Source of the DNA: Paractinoplanes toevensis
GTDB taxonomy: Bacteria > Actinomycetota > Actinomycetes > Mycobacteriales > Micromonosporaceae
Assembly (NCBI RefSeq): GCF_018332695.1
Contig: NZ_BOQN01000052.1
Location: 1-64,000 of the forward strand
Direction of reading: 5' to 3'
Length of the DNA stretch: 64,000 bases
A program made the translations under genes and the position numbers. The notes under the pieces were generated by a model, which did no database searches, was not told the DNA's origin, and was given only the letters and a program-made list of their open reading frames with translations. Shown one piece after another: positions 42,848 through 51,185 of the stretch. Numbering within the stretch: position 1 is the first letter of the stretch; the number at the start of each line of letters is the position of its first letter.

Positions 42848-43664
42848 AGCGGTGCTGGTCGGGGCGCTCGGCGGGCTGGTCGGGGTGCAGGTCGTGCTGC
42901 GGCGGCTGTCGTTCTTCACGATGGCGCTCACCCACGCGACCTTCCCCGGCGTGGTGGCGGCCGCCATCCTCGGCCTCAACATCTACCTCGGCGGGGCGGC
43001 CGCCGGGCTGATCGTGGCCGGCGCGGTCGCCGTCCTGTCCCGACGGCGCGGCCAGAACACCGCCGCCGTCACCGGCGTCCTGCTCTCCGGCGGCTTCGCG
43101 CTCGGCGTCGGGCTGGTCGCCACTCAGGACGGCTTCGGCATCGACCTGTCCGAGTTCCTGGTCGGCTCGATCCTCACGGTGACCGGCCGGGACGTGGCCA
43201 CCACCGCCGTCGTGCTGGCCCTGTCCGCGATGGTGCTCACCGTACTGGCCCGCCCGCTGCTGTTCACCGGCTTCGACCCGGCGGCCGCCCGGGCCGCCGG
43301 GGTGAACGCCCGCGCCGTGGACCTCACCCTGCTGGTCACCATCGAACTGGTGGTCGTCACGATCGTCCCGGCCGTCGGCACCGTCCAGGCCCTGGCCCTG
43401 CTGGTCGCCCCGGCCGCGGCCGCCCGCCTGTGGACCGACCGGCTCGCCCTGCTCACCCCGCTCTCGATGGGGTTCGGCGTGGTGAGCGGCGCGGCCGGCC
43501 TGGCCGTGTCGACCCGGTGGAACATCGCCGCCGGAGCCGCGATCACCCTCAGTGCAACCGCGATACTGCTGGTATCGCTCGCGGCGACCCGGACCCGGGC
43601 CGTCCGAGCGGCACCGTCGCGGCAAGGATCACCAGTGCGGCAAGCGGCAGCAAGTCCAGGTTGA
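42831..43664 (+). CDS. Metal ABC importer permease 2 (ABC-3 family)
   Basis: A 277-residue permease related to its neighbour, with LSFFTMALTHATFPGVVAAA and GTVQALALLVAPAAAARL. The GTG at 42831 lies 17 bases inside the end of permease 1. The C-terminal ~25 residues (ATRTRAVRAAPSRQGSPVRQ) are basic and low-complexity and lie opposite the end of a convergent gene, with which it overlaps by 116 bases. Confidence 0.87.
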   Translation: MIWWLEAVLVGALGGLVGVQVVLRRLSFFTMALTHATFPGVVAAAILGLNIYLGGAAAGLIVAGAVAVLSRRRGQNTAAVTGVLLSGGFALGVGLVATQDGFGIDLSEFLVGSILTVTGRDVATTAVVLALSAMVLTVLARPLLFTGFDPAAARAAGVNARAVDLTLLVTIELVVVTIVPAVGTVQALALLVAPAAAARLWTDRLALLTPLSMGFGVVSGAAGLAVSTRWNIAAGAAITLSATAILLVSLAATRTRAVRAAPSRQGSPVRQAAASPG

Positions 43665-44097
43665 CGCTGATCGCGAGATAGCCCACGAAGAACAGAACCG
43701 GGCTCCACACCGGCACCCGCCCCGCCGCGACCTGAAGGCTGAGCAGCACCGACATGCCGAGCACGAACAGCAGCGGCCCCACGATCTGCAGCGCGTCCGG
43801 CAACGGCCACCGTTCCCGAAATTCCGCGGACAGGTCCCCGGTGATGACCCAGAGGAAGCAGGCCACCCCGAAAACCGAGACGGCCGCGGCCACCGCGGCA
43901 AGGCGCCGGCCCATCCGGGTACGCCGGGCAAGCGTCACCGCGATCATCGCGAACAGCACCATCGACCCGAAGAACGCGAGATGCCCGACGATCCAGGCCG
44001 CCCCGTCCTTGTCCCGATGCCCGTCCAGTCCGTCCATCCACCGCAGAACGCCGTAGGCCAGCAGGAGCAGCGGCGCGGCGAAGGCCATCGATCTCAT
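43549..44097 (-). CDS. Integral membrane protein of unknown function
   Basis: A 182-residue protein with about five or six hydrophobic helices and no motif I can name. A TAGGCT hexamer at 44109-44104 ends 6 nt before the ATG and no ribosome site is present, suggesting a leaderless message. The 3' end overlaps the second metal permease by 116 bases on the opposite strand. The codon choice and continuous helix pattern support this strand as coding until at least about 43640. Confidence 0.7.
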   Translation of the reverse strand: MRSMAFAAPLLLLAYGVLRWMDGLDGHRDKDGAAWIVGHLAFFGSMVLFAMIAVTLARRTRMGRRLAAVAAAVSVFGVACFLWVITGDLSAEFRERWPLPDALQIVGPLLFVLGMSVLLSLQVAAGRVPVWSPVLFFVGYLAISVNLDLLPLAALVILAATVPLGRPGSGSPRAIPAVSRLH

Positions 44098-44234
44098 GAC
44101 CCGAGCCTAGGAAGCCGCACACCCCACCCGACATAGGTGAAGTCCCGGGGACGCCCCCTAGGTATGCGGCCGGGCCGTACGTGGTGCCGGGCGGCCTGGG
44201 CGTTGAACGCCTCGAGCGGTGCGGGGTCGGCGGG

Positions 44235-45410
44235 TCACGTCCGGGCTTCGACCGGGACGGCATCTCCACGAGGTTCCTTGAGGGTGGGGATCACTGCTGC
44301 GGCGACCAGGGGGAACGCGATCGCGGCGGCGAAGCCGAGGCGGTAACCGGTGGCGGCGATGAGCGTGGCCATGACCGGCGGGGTCGCGGTGGCGACGATG
44401 TTCTGGGCGGTGTTCTGGATGCCCAGGGCCCGGCCCGCCCACGAGCGGCCGGCGTGTTCGGCCACCGCGGTGAAGGCCAGACCGTTCGGACTGACCGCCA
44501 GCACGCCGGCCAGCAGCAGCGCGGGGATCGCGAAGCCGGTTCCCGCACCGGCGGCGAGGGCAGCGAGGACGGCGGCAATGCCGAGGGCTACCTGGCGCAT
44601 CGGGCGCATCCGGGAGCCGGCCCGGTCGGACCACCAGCCCACCGCGAGGCGGCCCAGAGCACCGAGGATCTGCCCGGCGGCCAGCAGGCGGCCGGCCGCC
44701 GCCGCGTCCCAGCCGTGCGTGTCGACCAGGAAGACCAGGGCGAACGTCGCGACGGTGAACTGCGGGACGATCAGCAGGGCGCTGGCCGCGTGGATGCGCC
44801 ACAGCACCGGCGTCCGGTAGGGGGTCCCGGACGGCACCGCATGCTCGGCCGGCGAGACCGCCGGGTCGCGCACGAACGCGATCACCGTCAATGCCGCCAC
44901 CAGGCAGAACGCGCCGAGGAAGGCGAGCGCCGTGCCGCGGGCCAGCCCCGGCAGCACGAGGGCGGCCAGGGCCACGCCGAGCGGCTGGGCGGTCTGCCGG
45001 AGGCCCATGGCCAGGCCGCGCTCCCTCGCGGCGAACCAGCCCAGGATCAGCCGGCCGCTGGAGGCGTGGGTGGCGGCACCGGCCGCGCCGGCCAGGAAGA
45101 AGCAGGTGGCCAGGGCTCGCAGGCCGCCCGCGCCGATGCCCGCCAGGAGGATCGCGCCGGCCGCGCCCAGGCCGATGGCGAGGACCCGGCGTTCGCCCCA
45201 GCGGTCCGCAGCGGCGCCCCAGGCGATCAGGGTGACGAGCAGGCCGGCGGTGGGCGCGGCGGCGAGCAGGCCGGCCTGGGCGAGGGTGAGCCCGTCCGCG
45301 CGGAACGCGGGAATCAGGTACGGCAGGCCGTACTGGAACGTGCAGGCCGCGGCCATGGCCAGCATGCCCACCGCGAGGACGGCCCAACGCCGACGATCAG
45401 CCACCTTCAT
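44235..45410 (-). CDS. MFS transporter, MarR-linked
   Basis: A 391-residue major facilitator protein with 12 predicted helices. The motif A loop is WGAAADRWGERRVLA. It has short N- and C-terminal tails and lies divergent from a MarR regulator, with tandem palindromes between them, so it is probably an exporter or importer induced by the regulator's ligand. The ATG at 45410 has GAGG very close upstream; longer in-frame starts would run through the operators and were rejected. Confidence 0.87.
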   Translation of the reverse strand: MKVADRRRWAVLAVGMLAMAAACTFQYGLPYLIPAFRADGLTLAQAGLLAAAPTAGLLVTLIAWGAAADRWGERRVLAIGLGAAGAILLAGIGAGGLRALATCFFLAGAAGAATHASSGRLILGWFAARERGLAMGLRQTAQPLGVALAALVLPGLARGTALAFLGAFCLVAALTVIAFVRDPAVSPAEHAVPSGTPYRTPVLWRIHAASALLIVPQFTVATFALVFLVDTHGWDAAAAGRLLAAGQILGALGRLAVGWWSDRAGSRMRPMRQVALGIAAVLAALAAGAGTGFAIPALLLAGVLAVSPNGLAFTAVAEHAGRSWAGRALGIQNTAQNIVATATPPVMATLIAATGYRLGFAAAIAFPLVAAAVIPTLKEPRGDAVPVEART

Positions 45411-45422
45411 CACCTCAGCATC

Positions 45423-45485
45423 CTGATGGTTATCAGATGGCTGATAGTTAACAGCAGACTTATCACGTCGGTTAGGCTTTGTGGC
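45423..45485. promoter_or_regulatory. Tandem MarR-type operators and leaderless marR promoter
   Basis: Two 14-base palindrome-like sites, CTGATGGTTATCAG (45423-45436) and CTGATAGTTAACAG (45441-45454), are 18 bases apart centre to centre; between them TATCAG-ATGG-CTGATA is also perfectly symmetric. TAGGCT at 45473-45478 ends 7 nt before the marR GTG, and TTAACA inside the second site could serve as its -35. Binding here would block the regulator's own promoter and sit just upstream of the MFS start. Confidence 0.65.
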
Positions 45486-45911
45486 GTGCATTACTCCGAG
45501 CGGATTCTGGGCTATGTGAAGCGGGCCGAGCAGGCGACCCAATCGGCCAAGGAGCGGGCGCTGCGCGAGTTCGGGCTCACCCCGGCCCAGCAGACCGCCA
45601 TGGCCATCCTCAGCGACCACGAGGGGATCACCGGCGCTCAGCTCGCCCGGGAGTGCGACGTCACCCCGCAGACGATGAACAGCACCCTGGTCCGGCTCGA
45701 GCGGCGCGGCATCGTCGAGCGCACCCCGCACCCGATGCACGGCACCCTGGTCGAGATCCGGCTGACCCGGGCCGGGCGCAACCTGTTCGCCGCGGCCGAC
45801 GCCCGGGTCGCCGAGCTCGACGCGGCCCTGTCGAAGTCGCTCGACGACGTCGAACTCGGCACGCTCAAGGAGCTCCTCACCCGCATCGGCGCGACCGCGA
45901 AGGATCAGTAG
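45486..45911 (+). CDS. MarR-family transcriptional regulator
   Basis: A 141-residue MarR protein. The winged helix runs through GITGAQLARECDVTPQTMNSTLVRLERRGIVERTPHPMHGTLVEIRLT, with the wing at HPMHGTL. The GTG at 45486 has no ribosome site but a TAGGCT ends 7 nt upstream, so it is probably leaderless. It controls itself and the divergent MFS gene through the tandem sites. Its last 7 bases overlap the convergent nitrate reductase gene. Confidence 0.88.
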   Translation: MHYSERILGYVKRAEQATQSAKERALREFGLTPAQQTAMAILSDHEGITGAQLARECDVTPQTMNSTLVRLERRGIVERTPHPMHGTLVEIRLTRAGRNLFAAADARVAELDAALSKSLDDVELGTLKELLTRIGATAKDQ

Positions 45912-48900
45912 ACGTCCCGGCGGTAGCGCTTCTCGGCCGACAGCTGTTTCACGTACTCGTCAGGGTCGACGCGGCCGTGGGCCGCGGCAATGTCGCGCAG
46001 CGCCCGGTCCACGTCGCGGGCCATGCGCGAAGCGTCGCCGCAGACGTAGAGATGGGCGCCGTCGCGCAGCCACGCCCACAGCTGCGCGCCGTGCTCACGC
46101 ATCCGGTCCTGCACGTAGACCTTGCTGCGCTGGTCGCGGGAGAAGGCCAGGTCGAGCCGGTTCAGCACGCCGTCGTTCTGCAGTTGAGCGAGTTCGTCGG
46201 CGTAGTAGAAGTCGGTGTCCCGGCGCTGTTCGCCGAAGAACAGCCAGTTCGGGCCGGTCGCGCCGAGCGCCTGCCGCTCCCGCAGGAAACCGACGAACGG
46301 CGCCACCCCGGTCCCCGGCCCCACCATGATCATCGGGGTGGCCGGGTCGGCGGGCGGGCGGAAGTGCGGCGAACGCTGCACGAACACCGGCACCTCGTCG
46401 GCGCTGTCGGCCAGGAACGTCGAGCACACCCCCTTGCGCGGAGCCCCGCGCAGGTTGTCGAAACGCACCACCGACACGGTCAGGCTGACCCGGCCCGGGT
46501 CGGTCAGCGGCGTCGACGAGATCGAGTAGAGCCGCGGCTGGAGCCGTTTGAGCACGTCGGCCCACTCCTGGGCGGCCGCCCGCACCGGATGTTCGGCAAT
46601 CAGGTCGGCGGCCTGCCGCCCCCACGTGAACTTGGCCAGCTCCCCCTTGTTGTCCGGCCGCAGCAGGGTACGCAGGAACGCGTCCCCGGTGCGCTCGGCC
46701 AGGAACCGCAACAGATCCGGGGTGATCCGGGTGATGTCGAGATCCCGGCGAAGCGCATCGGCGAAGGACCGCTCCCCCACGCCGGGGATCGAGACGGCCT
46801 GATCCGCCCGCAGCCCGGTGACGGCCAGCCACTCGTCGACCAGGTCCGGGCAGTTCGTCGGCCAGATCCCGAGCGCGTCACCGGCCGAGTATTCGAGCCG
46901 CCCACCCGTGTCAAAAGTGAACTGCCGTACCTCCTTGGCCGATCCCGGCCCGCTGAGCAGGTCGTTCCCGCACAGCACAGCGGTCAGCGGCGCGGCCCGG
47001 GTGGGTTGCGGCGCGGGCGCCGCGACCGGCGCGGTGAGCGCGACGACGACCTGGTCGAGCCAGCCGCGAGCCGCGTCCTCGAAGTCCGGCTCGCAGTCGA
47101 CACGCGGCGCGATCCGGACCGCGCCGAGCTCGGCGAGCCGATCGTCGAGGCGGCGGCCGTGCCCGCAAAAATCGTCGTAGCTGGAATCGCCGAACGCCAG
47201 CACCGCATAGCGGCGCCCGTCGAGCCGCGGCGCGTCCGGCCCGGCCAGCGAATCCCAGAACCCGGTGCCGTTGTCCGGCGCCTCCCCGTCGCCGAACGTG
47301 CTGGTCACAATGAGCAGATCGGCGTCACTGTCGAGCAGGTCACCGGCCGAGCCGTCCATCCCGCGCAGCGTGGCGGGCCGCCCGGCCTCGGCCAGCCGCC
47401 GGCCGACGGCCTGCGCGAACTCCTCCGCGGTCCCGGTCTGCGAGGCCCACAGGACCTGCAGGCGCCGGCTGGGTGCGTCCGCCGCCGGGTCCGCGGCCGG
47501 CTTTTGCGGTACGCGGGTGAAGGCCCCCGCCAGCAGCCCGTTCAACCAGGCTGCGGTGGTGGCGTCGAACGGGGCGTTGGCCGGCAGGGTGGGCGGCATT
47601 TCCGGGTCCGCGGGCAGCACCGCGAGCGCGGTCAGGAACCCGGAGAGGTAGTGCCGTCCGGCGTCATCGAGCACCGGCCCGGAAGGCAGGCCGAGGATCC
47701 CGCCCAGCGCGCCGGCCGGCCCCACCGACTCCCCGGCCACTGATCCCGCGGCCGTTAGGCGACCGAACGTTAGTCCCCCTAACGTTGGCGCCCCTAACGT
47801 TGGCCCACCTAACGTAAGGTCCCCTAACGTAAGTCCATCTAACGTTCGTCCGACTAACGTTGGTGGGCCTAACGTTGGTGCGCCTAACGTTGGGGCGCCT
47901 AACGTTCGAGTGGCTGATGGGTCCCCGGATGGCGGGACGGCGACCGGCGTCAGGGACACCGCGCACACCTTCAGCTCCGGCTGGAAGGAGAGCGGATCGA
48001 CCGCATCGCTGGTCACCGCATTGACGCTCACGTACTCGCCGAACAGGTCGTTCCAGTGGAACGGCGCGAACAGATTCCCCACCTGGACCCGGTCGGTCAG
48101 CACCGCCGGCAGCACCGCGCGCCCACGCCGCGACGCGATCTCCACCGACTGACCCGCGGTAATGCCGAGCCGCGCGGCGTCGGCCGGGTTGACCTCGACG
48201 AACGGACCAGGGTTCAGGCGGTTGAGCTTGGCCACCTTGGCGGTCTTGGTGAGGGTGTGCCACTGGTGCTGCAGGCGGCCGGTGTTGAGGACGAACGGGA
48301 AGTCGTCGTCGGGCAGTTCGGCCGGGGGCATGTGCGGCCGGGCGTGGAAGACCGCCCGCCCGTCCGGGGTGGCGAAGGTCAGCGCCGGCCGGCTGCCGTC
48401 GGGGCGTTCGCGCAGGGGCTGGCTGGTGCCGTCGTTGCGATAGCGGATCGGGTTGCGGTCGCCGGCGTCCGGCGGGACCGGCCACTGCACCGAGCCCTCG
48501 GCGAGCCGCTCATACGTGACGCCGCGCAGGTCGTACCCGGTCTGCGGGTTCCAGAATTGTTTGATCTCGTCCAGGATCTCGGCGGCCGACCCGTACCCGA
48601 ACTGGTCGCCGAAACCCATCTCCCGCGCGACCATCGCGATCAGCTGCCAGTCCGGCAGGGCCTCGCCCGGCGGGTCCACCGCCGGGTGTACGAGGGTGAG
48701 GTTCCGCTCCGAGTTAATCATGATGCCGTCGGTCTCCGACCACATCGCGGCCGGCAGCACGATGTCCGCGTACGCGTTGGTCTCGGTCTCGGCGAACGCG
48801 TCCTGGGTGATGACCAGCTCGGCGGCCTCCAGGCCGGCGATGACCGTGCGGCGGTTGCCCACCGACGCGACCGGGTTCGTGCAGATGATCCAGCAGGCCT

Positions 48901-50098
48901 TGATCTCGCCCGCGGCCATCCGCTCGAACATCTCCACCGTGCCCTTGCCGACCTCGGTGCGCAGGGTGCCGGCCGGCAGCCCCCACGCGTTCTCGACGAA
49001 CTCGCGGTCGGCCGGGACCAGCACCGACCGCTGTCCGGGCAGCCCCGGGCCCATGTAGCCCATCTCCCGGCCGCCCATCGCGTTCGGCTGGCCGGTCAGT
49101 GACAGCGGTCCGCTGCCGGTGCGGCAGATCGCGCCGGTCGCCAGGTGCAGGTTGCAGATCGCGTTGGTGTTCCAGGTGCCGTGGGTGCTCTGGTTGAGGC
49201 CCATCGTCCACAGCGTCACCCAGTTGCCGGCCGCGCCGATCCACTCGGCGGCCTGCCGGATGCCGGCCTCTTCGAGACCGGTCACCTCGGCTACCGCCTC
49301 GGGCGGATATTCGGCCAGGTGGTCCGGCATCGCTTCCCAACCATTTGTGTACGAGGTGACAAACTCCTCGTCGATGTCCCCGTTCGCGACCAGCAGTTGG
49401 AGCAGGCCGTTTAGCAGGGAAAGATCGGTTCCGGGGCGGATCGGCAGGTAGAGGTCGGCCTTGTCGGCGGTGGCGGTGCGGCGGGGGTCGACGACGATCA
49501 GTTTCGCGCCCGCCTTGACCCGCTCCATCATCCGCAGGAACAGGATGGGGTGGCAGTCGGCCATGTTCGCGCCGATCACGAAGAAGACGTCGGCGTGGTC
49601 CAGGTCGTCGTAGGAGCCGGGCGGACCGTCCGCCCCCAGCGACAGCTTGTAGCCGGTGCCGGCGCTGGCCATGCACAGCCGGGAGTTCGACTCGATCTGG
49701 TTGGTGCCGATGAACCCCTTGGCGAGTTTGTTCGACAGGTACTGGGCTTCCAATGTCATCTGACCGGAGACGTAGAGGGCGACACTGTCCGGCCCGTACC
49801 GCTGGATGATCTCCCGCAGCCGCCGCCCGGCCTCGGCGACGGCCTGCTCCACCGGGGTCTCCGCCGCGGCGGCGTCGCGCGCGGCGCGGGTCAGCGCCGT
49901 GCCCAGCCGACCCGGCGCGCCGAGCATGTCCGCGCTGGTGGCGCCCTTCGTGCACAGGCGTCCCGCGTTGGCCGGATGGTCCCGGTCGCCGCGCACCTTC
50001 ACCGCGCGGCGCCGGCCGTCCGGGCCGCGCTCGATGTCGAGCACCATGCCGCAGCCCACGCCGCAATAGCCGCACACCGTCCTGACCTGCGCGACCAT
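45905..50098 (-). CDS. Assimilatory nitrate reductase fused to CysJ-type flavoprotein reductase
   Basis: A 1397-residue fusion. The N-terminus binds a 4Fe-4S cluster (Cys9, 12, 16 and 49). A molybdopterin oxidoreductase domain with Mo-ligand Cys142 (RLCMASAGTGY) and a molydop-binding domain (~590-700) follow. After a repeat linker (~720-785) come a flavodoxin domain from about 877 (LWASQTGTAEEF), an FAD domain, and an NADPH domain ending YRRDVY. This layout is known in actinobacteria and lets NAD(P)H electrons reduce nitrate to nitrite in the cytoplasm. I use the ATG at 50098 with AAGGGG upstream. A GlnR-type box lies upstream. The linker carries nine TTA codons. No nitrite reductase or nitrate transporter is in the window. 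Confidence 0.92.
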   Translation of the reverse strand: MVAQVRTVCGYCGVGCGMVLDIERGPDGRRRAVKVRGDRDHPANAGRLCTKGATSADMLGAPGRLGTALTRAARDAAAAETPVEQAVAEAGRRLREIIQRYGPDSVALYVSGQMTLEAQYLSNKLAKGFIGTNQIESNSRLCMASAGTGYKLSLGADGPPGSYDDLDHADVFFVIGANMADCHPILFLRMMERVKAGAKLIVVDPRRTATADKADLYLPIRPGTDLSLLNGLLQLLVANGDIDEEFVTSYTNGWEAMPDHLAEYPPEAVAEVTGLEEAGIRQAAEWIGAAGNWVTLWTMGLNQSTHGTWNTNAICNLHLATGAICRTGSGPLSLTGQPNAMGGREMGYMGPGLPGQRSVLVPADREFVENAWGLPAGTLRTEVGKGTVEMFERMAAGEIKACWIICTNPVASVGNRRTVIAGLEAAELVITQDAFAETETNAYADIVLPAAMWSETDGIMINSERNLTLVHPAVDPPGEALPDWQLIAMVAREMGFGDQFGYGSAAEILDEIKQFWNPQTGYDLRGVTYERLAEGSVQWPVPPDAGDRNPIRYRNDGTSQPLRERPDGSRPALTFATPDGRAVFHARPHMPPAELPDDDFPFVLNTGRLQHQWHTLTKTAKVAKLNRLNPGPFVEVNPADAARLGITAGQSVEIASRRGRAVLPAVLTDRVQVGNLFAPFHWNDLFGEYVSVNAVTSDAVDPLSFQPELKVCAVSLTPVAVPPSGDPSATRTLGAPTLGAPTLGPPTLVGRTLDGLTLGDLTLGGPTLGAPTLGGLTFGRLTAAGSVAGESVGPAGALGGILGLPSGPVLDDAGRHYLSGFLTALAVLPADPEMPPTLPANAPFDATTAAWLNGLLAGAFTRVPQKPAADPAADAPSRRLQVLWASQTGTAEEFAQAVGRRLAEAGRPATLRGMDGSAGDLLDSDADLLIVTSTFGDGEAPDNGTGFWDSLAGPDAPRLDGRRYAVLAFGDSSYDDFCGHGRRLDDRLAELGAVRIAPRVDCEPDFEDAARGWLDQVVVALTAPVAAPAPQPTRAAPLTAVLCGNDLLSGPGSAKEVRQFTFDTGGRLEYSAGDALGIWPTNCPDLVDEWLAVTGLRADQAVSIPGVGERSFADALRRDLDITRITPDLLRFLAERTGDAFLRTLLRPDNKGELAKFTWGRQAADLIAEHPVRAAAQEWADVLKRLQPRLYSISSTPLTDPGRVSLTVSVVRFDNLRGAPRKGVCSTFLADSADEVPVFVQRSPHFRPPADPATPMIMVGPGTGVAPFVGFLRERQALGATGPNWLFFGEQRRDTDFYYADELAQLQNDGVLNRLDLAFSRDQRSKVYVQDRMREHGAQLWAWLRDGAHLYVCGDASRMARDVDRALRDIAAAHGRVDPDEYVKQLSAEKRYRRDVY
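47761..47910. repeat. Ten-unit 15-bp tandem repeat with CTAACGTT core
   Basis: Ten 15-base units, each with CTAACGTT or a close variant followed by seven variable bases. On the coding (minus) strand each unit encodes five residues of the TLGAP/TLGGP type. Nine of ten units contain the codon pair ACG TTA, the tenth ACG TTC. The unit length is a multiple of three, so copy-number change would keep the frame. The repeat lies in the linker between the molybdenum and flavodoxin parts of the nitrate reductase. Confidence 0.92.
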
Positions 50099-50136
50099 CA
50101 GTCCCCTTCCGTCGAGGCCGACGGTAGGCGTACGGG

Positions 50137-50174
50137 GTTTCGCGGTCGTCAATCGTCTGTGCTCGGCGGGTTAC
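50137..50174 (-). promoter_or_regulatory. GlnR-type box upstream of nitrate reductase
   Basis: On the minus strand GTAAC, AGCAC, TTGAC and GAAAC follow each other at exact 11-base spacing (5 + 6). This fits the actinobacterial GlnR box pattern gTnAC-n6-GaAAC-n6-gTnAC-n6-GaAAC with three good and one weak element. It ends 38 bases upstream of the ATG. GlnR activates nitrogen assimilation genes, including nitrate and nitrite reductases, in Streptomyces and relatives. Confidence 0.6.
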
Positions 50175-50270
50175 CCGGTCATCACCACGCGCCCCGGGGC
50201 GAATGTGAGAAGCCCCCGCTCCTCCGGCCCGGATGGTCAACCGGTTGCCGACACGGGTCATCCTGAAGAC

Positions 50271-50648
50271 GTGAGGCTGATTCTGAACGTGCTGTGGTTC
50301 ATCTTCGGGAGCGGGCTGCTGCTCGCCATCGCGTACGGCGTCGCGGCCCTGATCTGTTTCGCCCTGATCGTCACGATCCCGTTCGGCGTCGCCTCGCTGC
50401 GCCTGGCGGTGTATTCGCTGTGGCCGTTCGGCCGCACCGTGGTCAGCCGGCCCGGCGCCGGCGTCGGCTCCGGCGTAGCCAACGTGCTGTGGGTCGTGCT
50501 GGCCGGCTGGTGGCTGGCCCTCGCCCACCTCACCACCGGCGTCGCCCAGTGCCTGACGATCATCGGCATCCCGTTCGGCATCGCCAACTTCAAACTGGTC
50601 CCGGTGGCGTTCTGGCCGCTCGGCCGCGAGATCGTCGAGCTCGACTAA
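50271..50648 (+). CDS. YccF-family (DUF307) membrane protein
   Basis: A 125-residue protein of the YccF family, with paired helices and the repeated motif IPFGVASLRLAVYSLWPFGR / IPFGIANFKLVPVAFWPLGR that defines it. It begins VRLILNVLWFIFGSG at GTG 50271. Function is unknown. It is divergent from the nitrate reductase and followed 10 bases later by the MmcQ/YjbR gene. Confidence 0.85.
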   Translation: MRLILNVLWFIFGSGLLLAIAYGVAALICFALIVTIPFGVASLRLAVYSLWPFGRTVVSRPGAGVGSGVANVLWVVLAGWWLALAHLTTGVAQCLTIIGIPFGIANFKLVPVAFWPLGREIVELD

Positions 50649-50658
50649 AGTCTCGCGC

Positions 50659-51018
50659 ATGGCTGGGGCCGAGGATGTGCGGCGGCTGGCGCTGAAGCTG
50701 CCGCACGTGGTGGAGATCGACAGCGACGGTTTCGACTTCCGGGTCGGTAACAAGGGCTTCATCTGGTCCTATCCGGAGCGACTGCCCGGCAAGCCGCGGG
50801 TGATCCGCACCGACATCGCGGTGCTGTATGTGGGCGACGAGGCGGAGAAGCAGGCGCTGCTGCTCGGCGAGCCGGCACTGTTCTTCACCACCCCCGGCTA
50901 CGACGGCCTGCCACTCGTGATGGTGCGGCTGTCCCAGGTTTCGGCCGCGCGTCTGGAGGAACTCGTCACCGACGCATGGCGGATGCGGGCGCCCGAGGAC
51001 CTGGCCGGGATGCTCTAA
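50659..51018 (+). CDS. MmcQ/YjbR-family protein
   Basis: A 119-residue cytoplasmic protein. The pattern ALKLPHVVEIDSDGFDFRVGNKGFIW and the later FFTTPGYDGLPLVMVRLSQV are typical of the MmcQ/YjbR (CyaY-like fold) family, proposed to bind DNA. There is no ribosome site; TAAAGT at 50646-50651, which includes the stop of the previous gene, ends exactly 7 nt before the ATG. Confidence 0.8.
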   Translation: MAGAEDVRRLALKLPHVVEIDSDGFDFRVGNKGFIWSYPERLPGKPRVIRTDIAVLYVGDEAEKQALLLGEPALFFTTPGYDGLPLVMVRLSQVSAARLEELVTDAWRMRAPEDLAGML

Positions 51019-51185
51019 ACGGGAACTTCCGGTCCCCCGGTCGTCGAACGGTAATCGAGCCATGACGGCTGGTGAGCTTGTTCGTTGTATGAACGGCGCC
51101 GGCACACCACCCTCATGGTGCGCAAACGAGGGGATGTGCAAACATGCGCGCTACATCCGCAGCTCTCATTGTCCGGAGGCCCTTC

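Noticed and set aside
47761..47910. Regular repeat considered as a CRISPR array
   Set aside because: Units are 15 bases with an 8-base core, far too short, and all lie in frame within a coding linker; no cas genes are near.
45905..50098. Possible assembly fusion of two genes (molybdenum reductase and flavoprotein)
   Set aside because: One uninterrupted frame joins them, and this fusion is known in actinobacteria.
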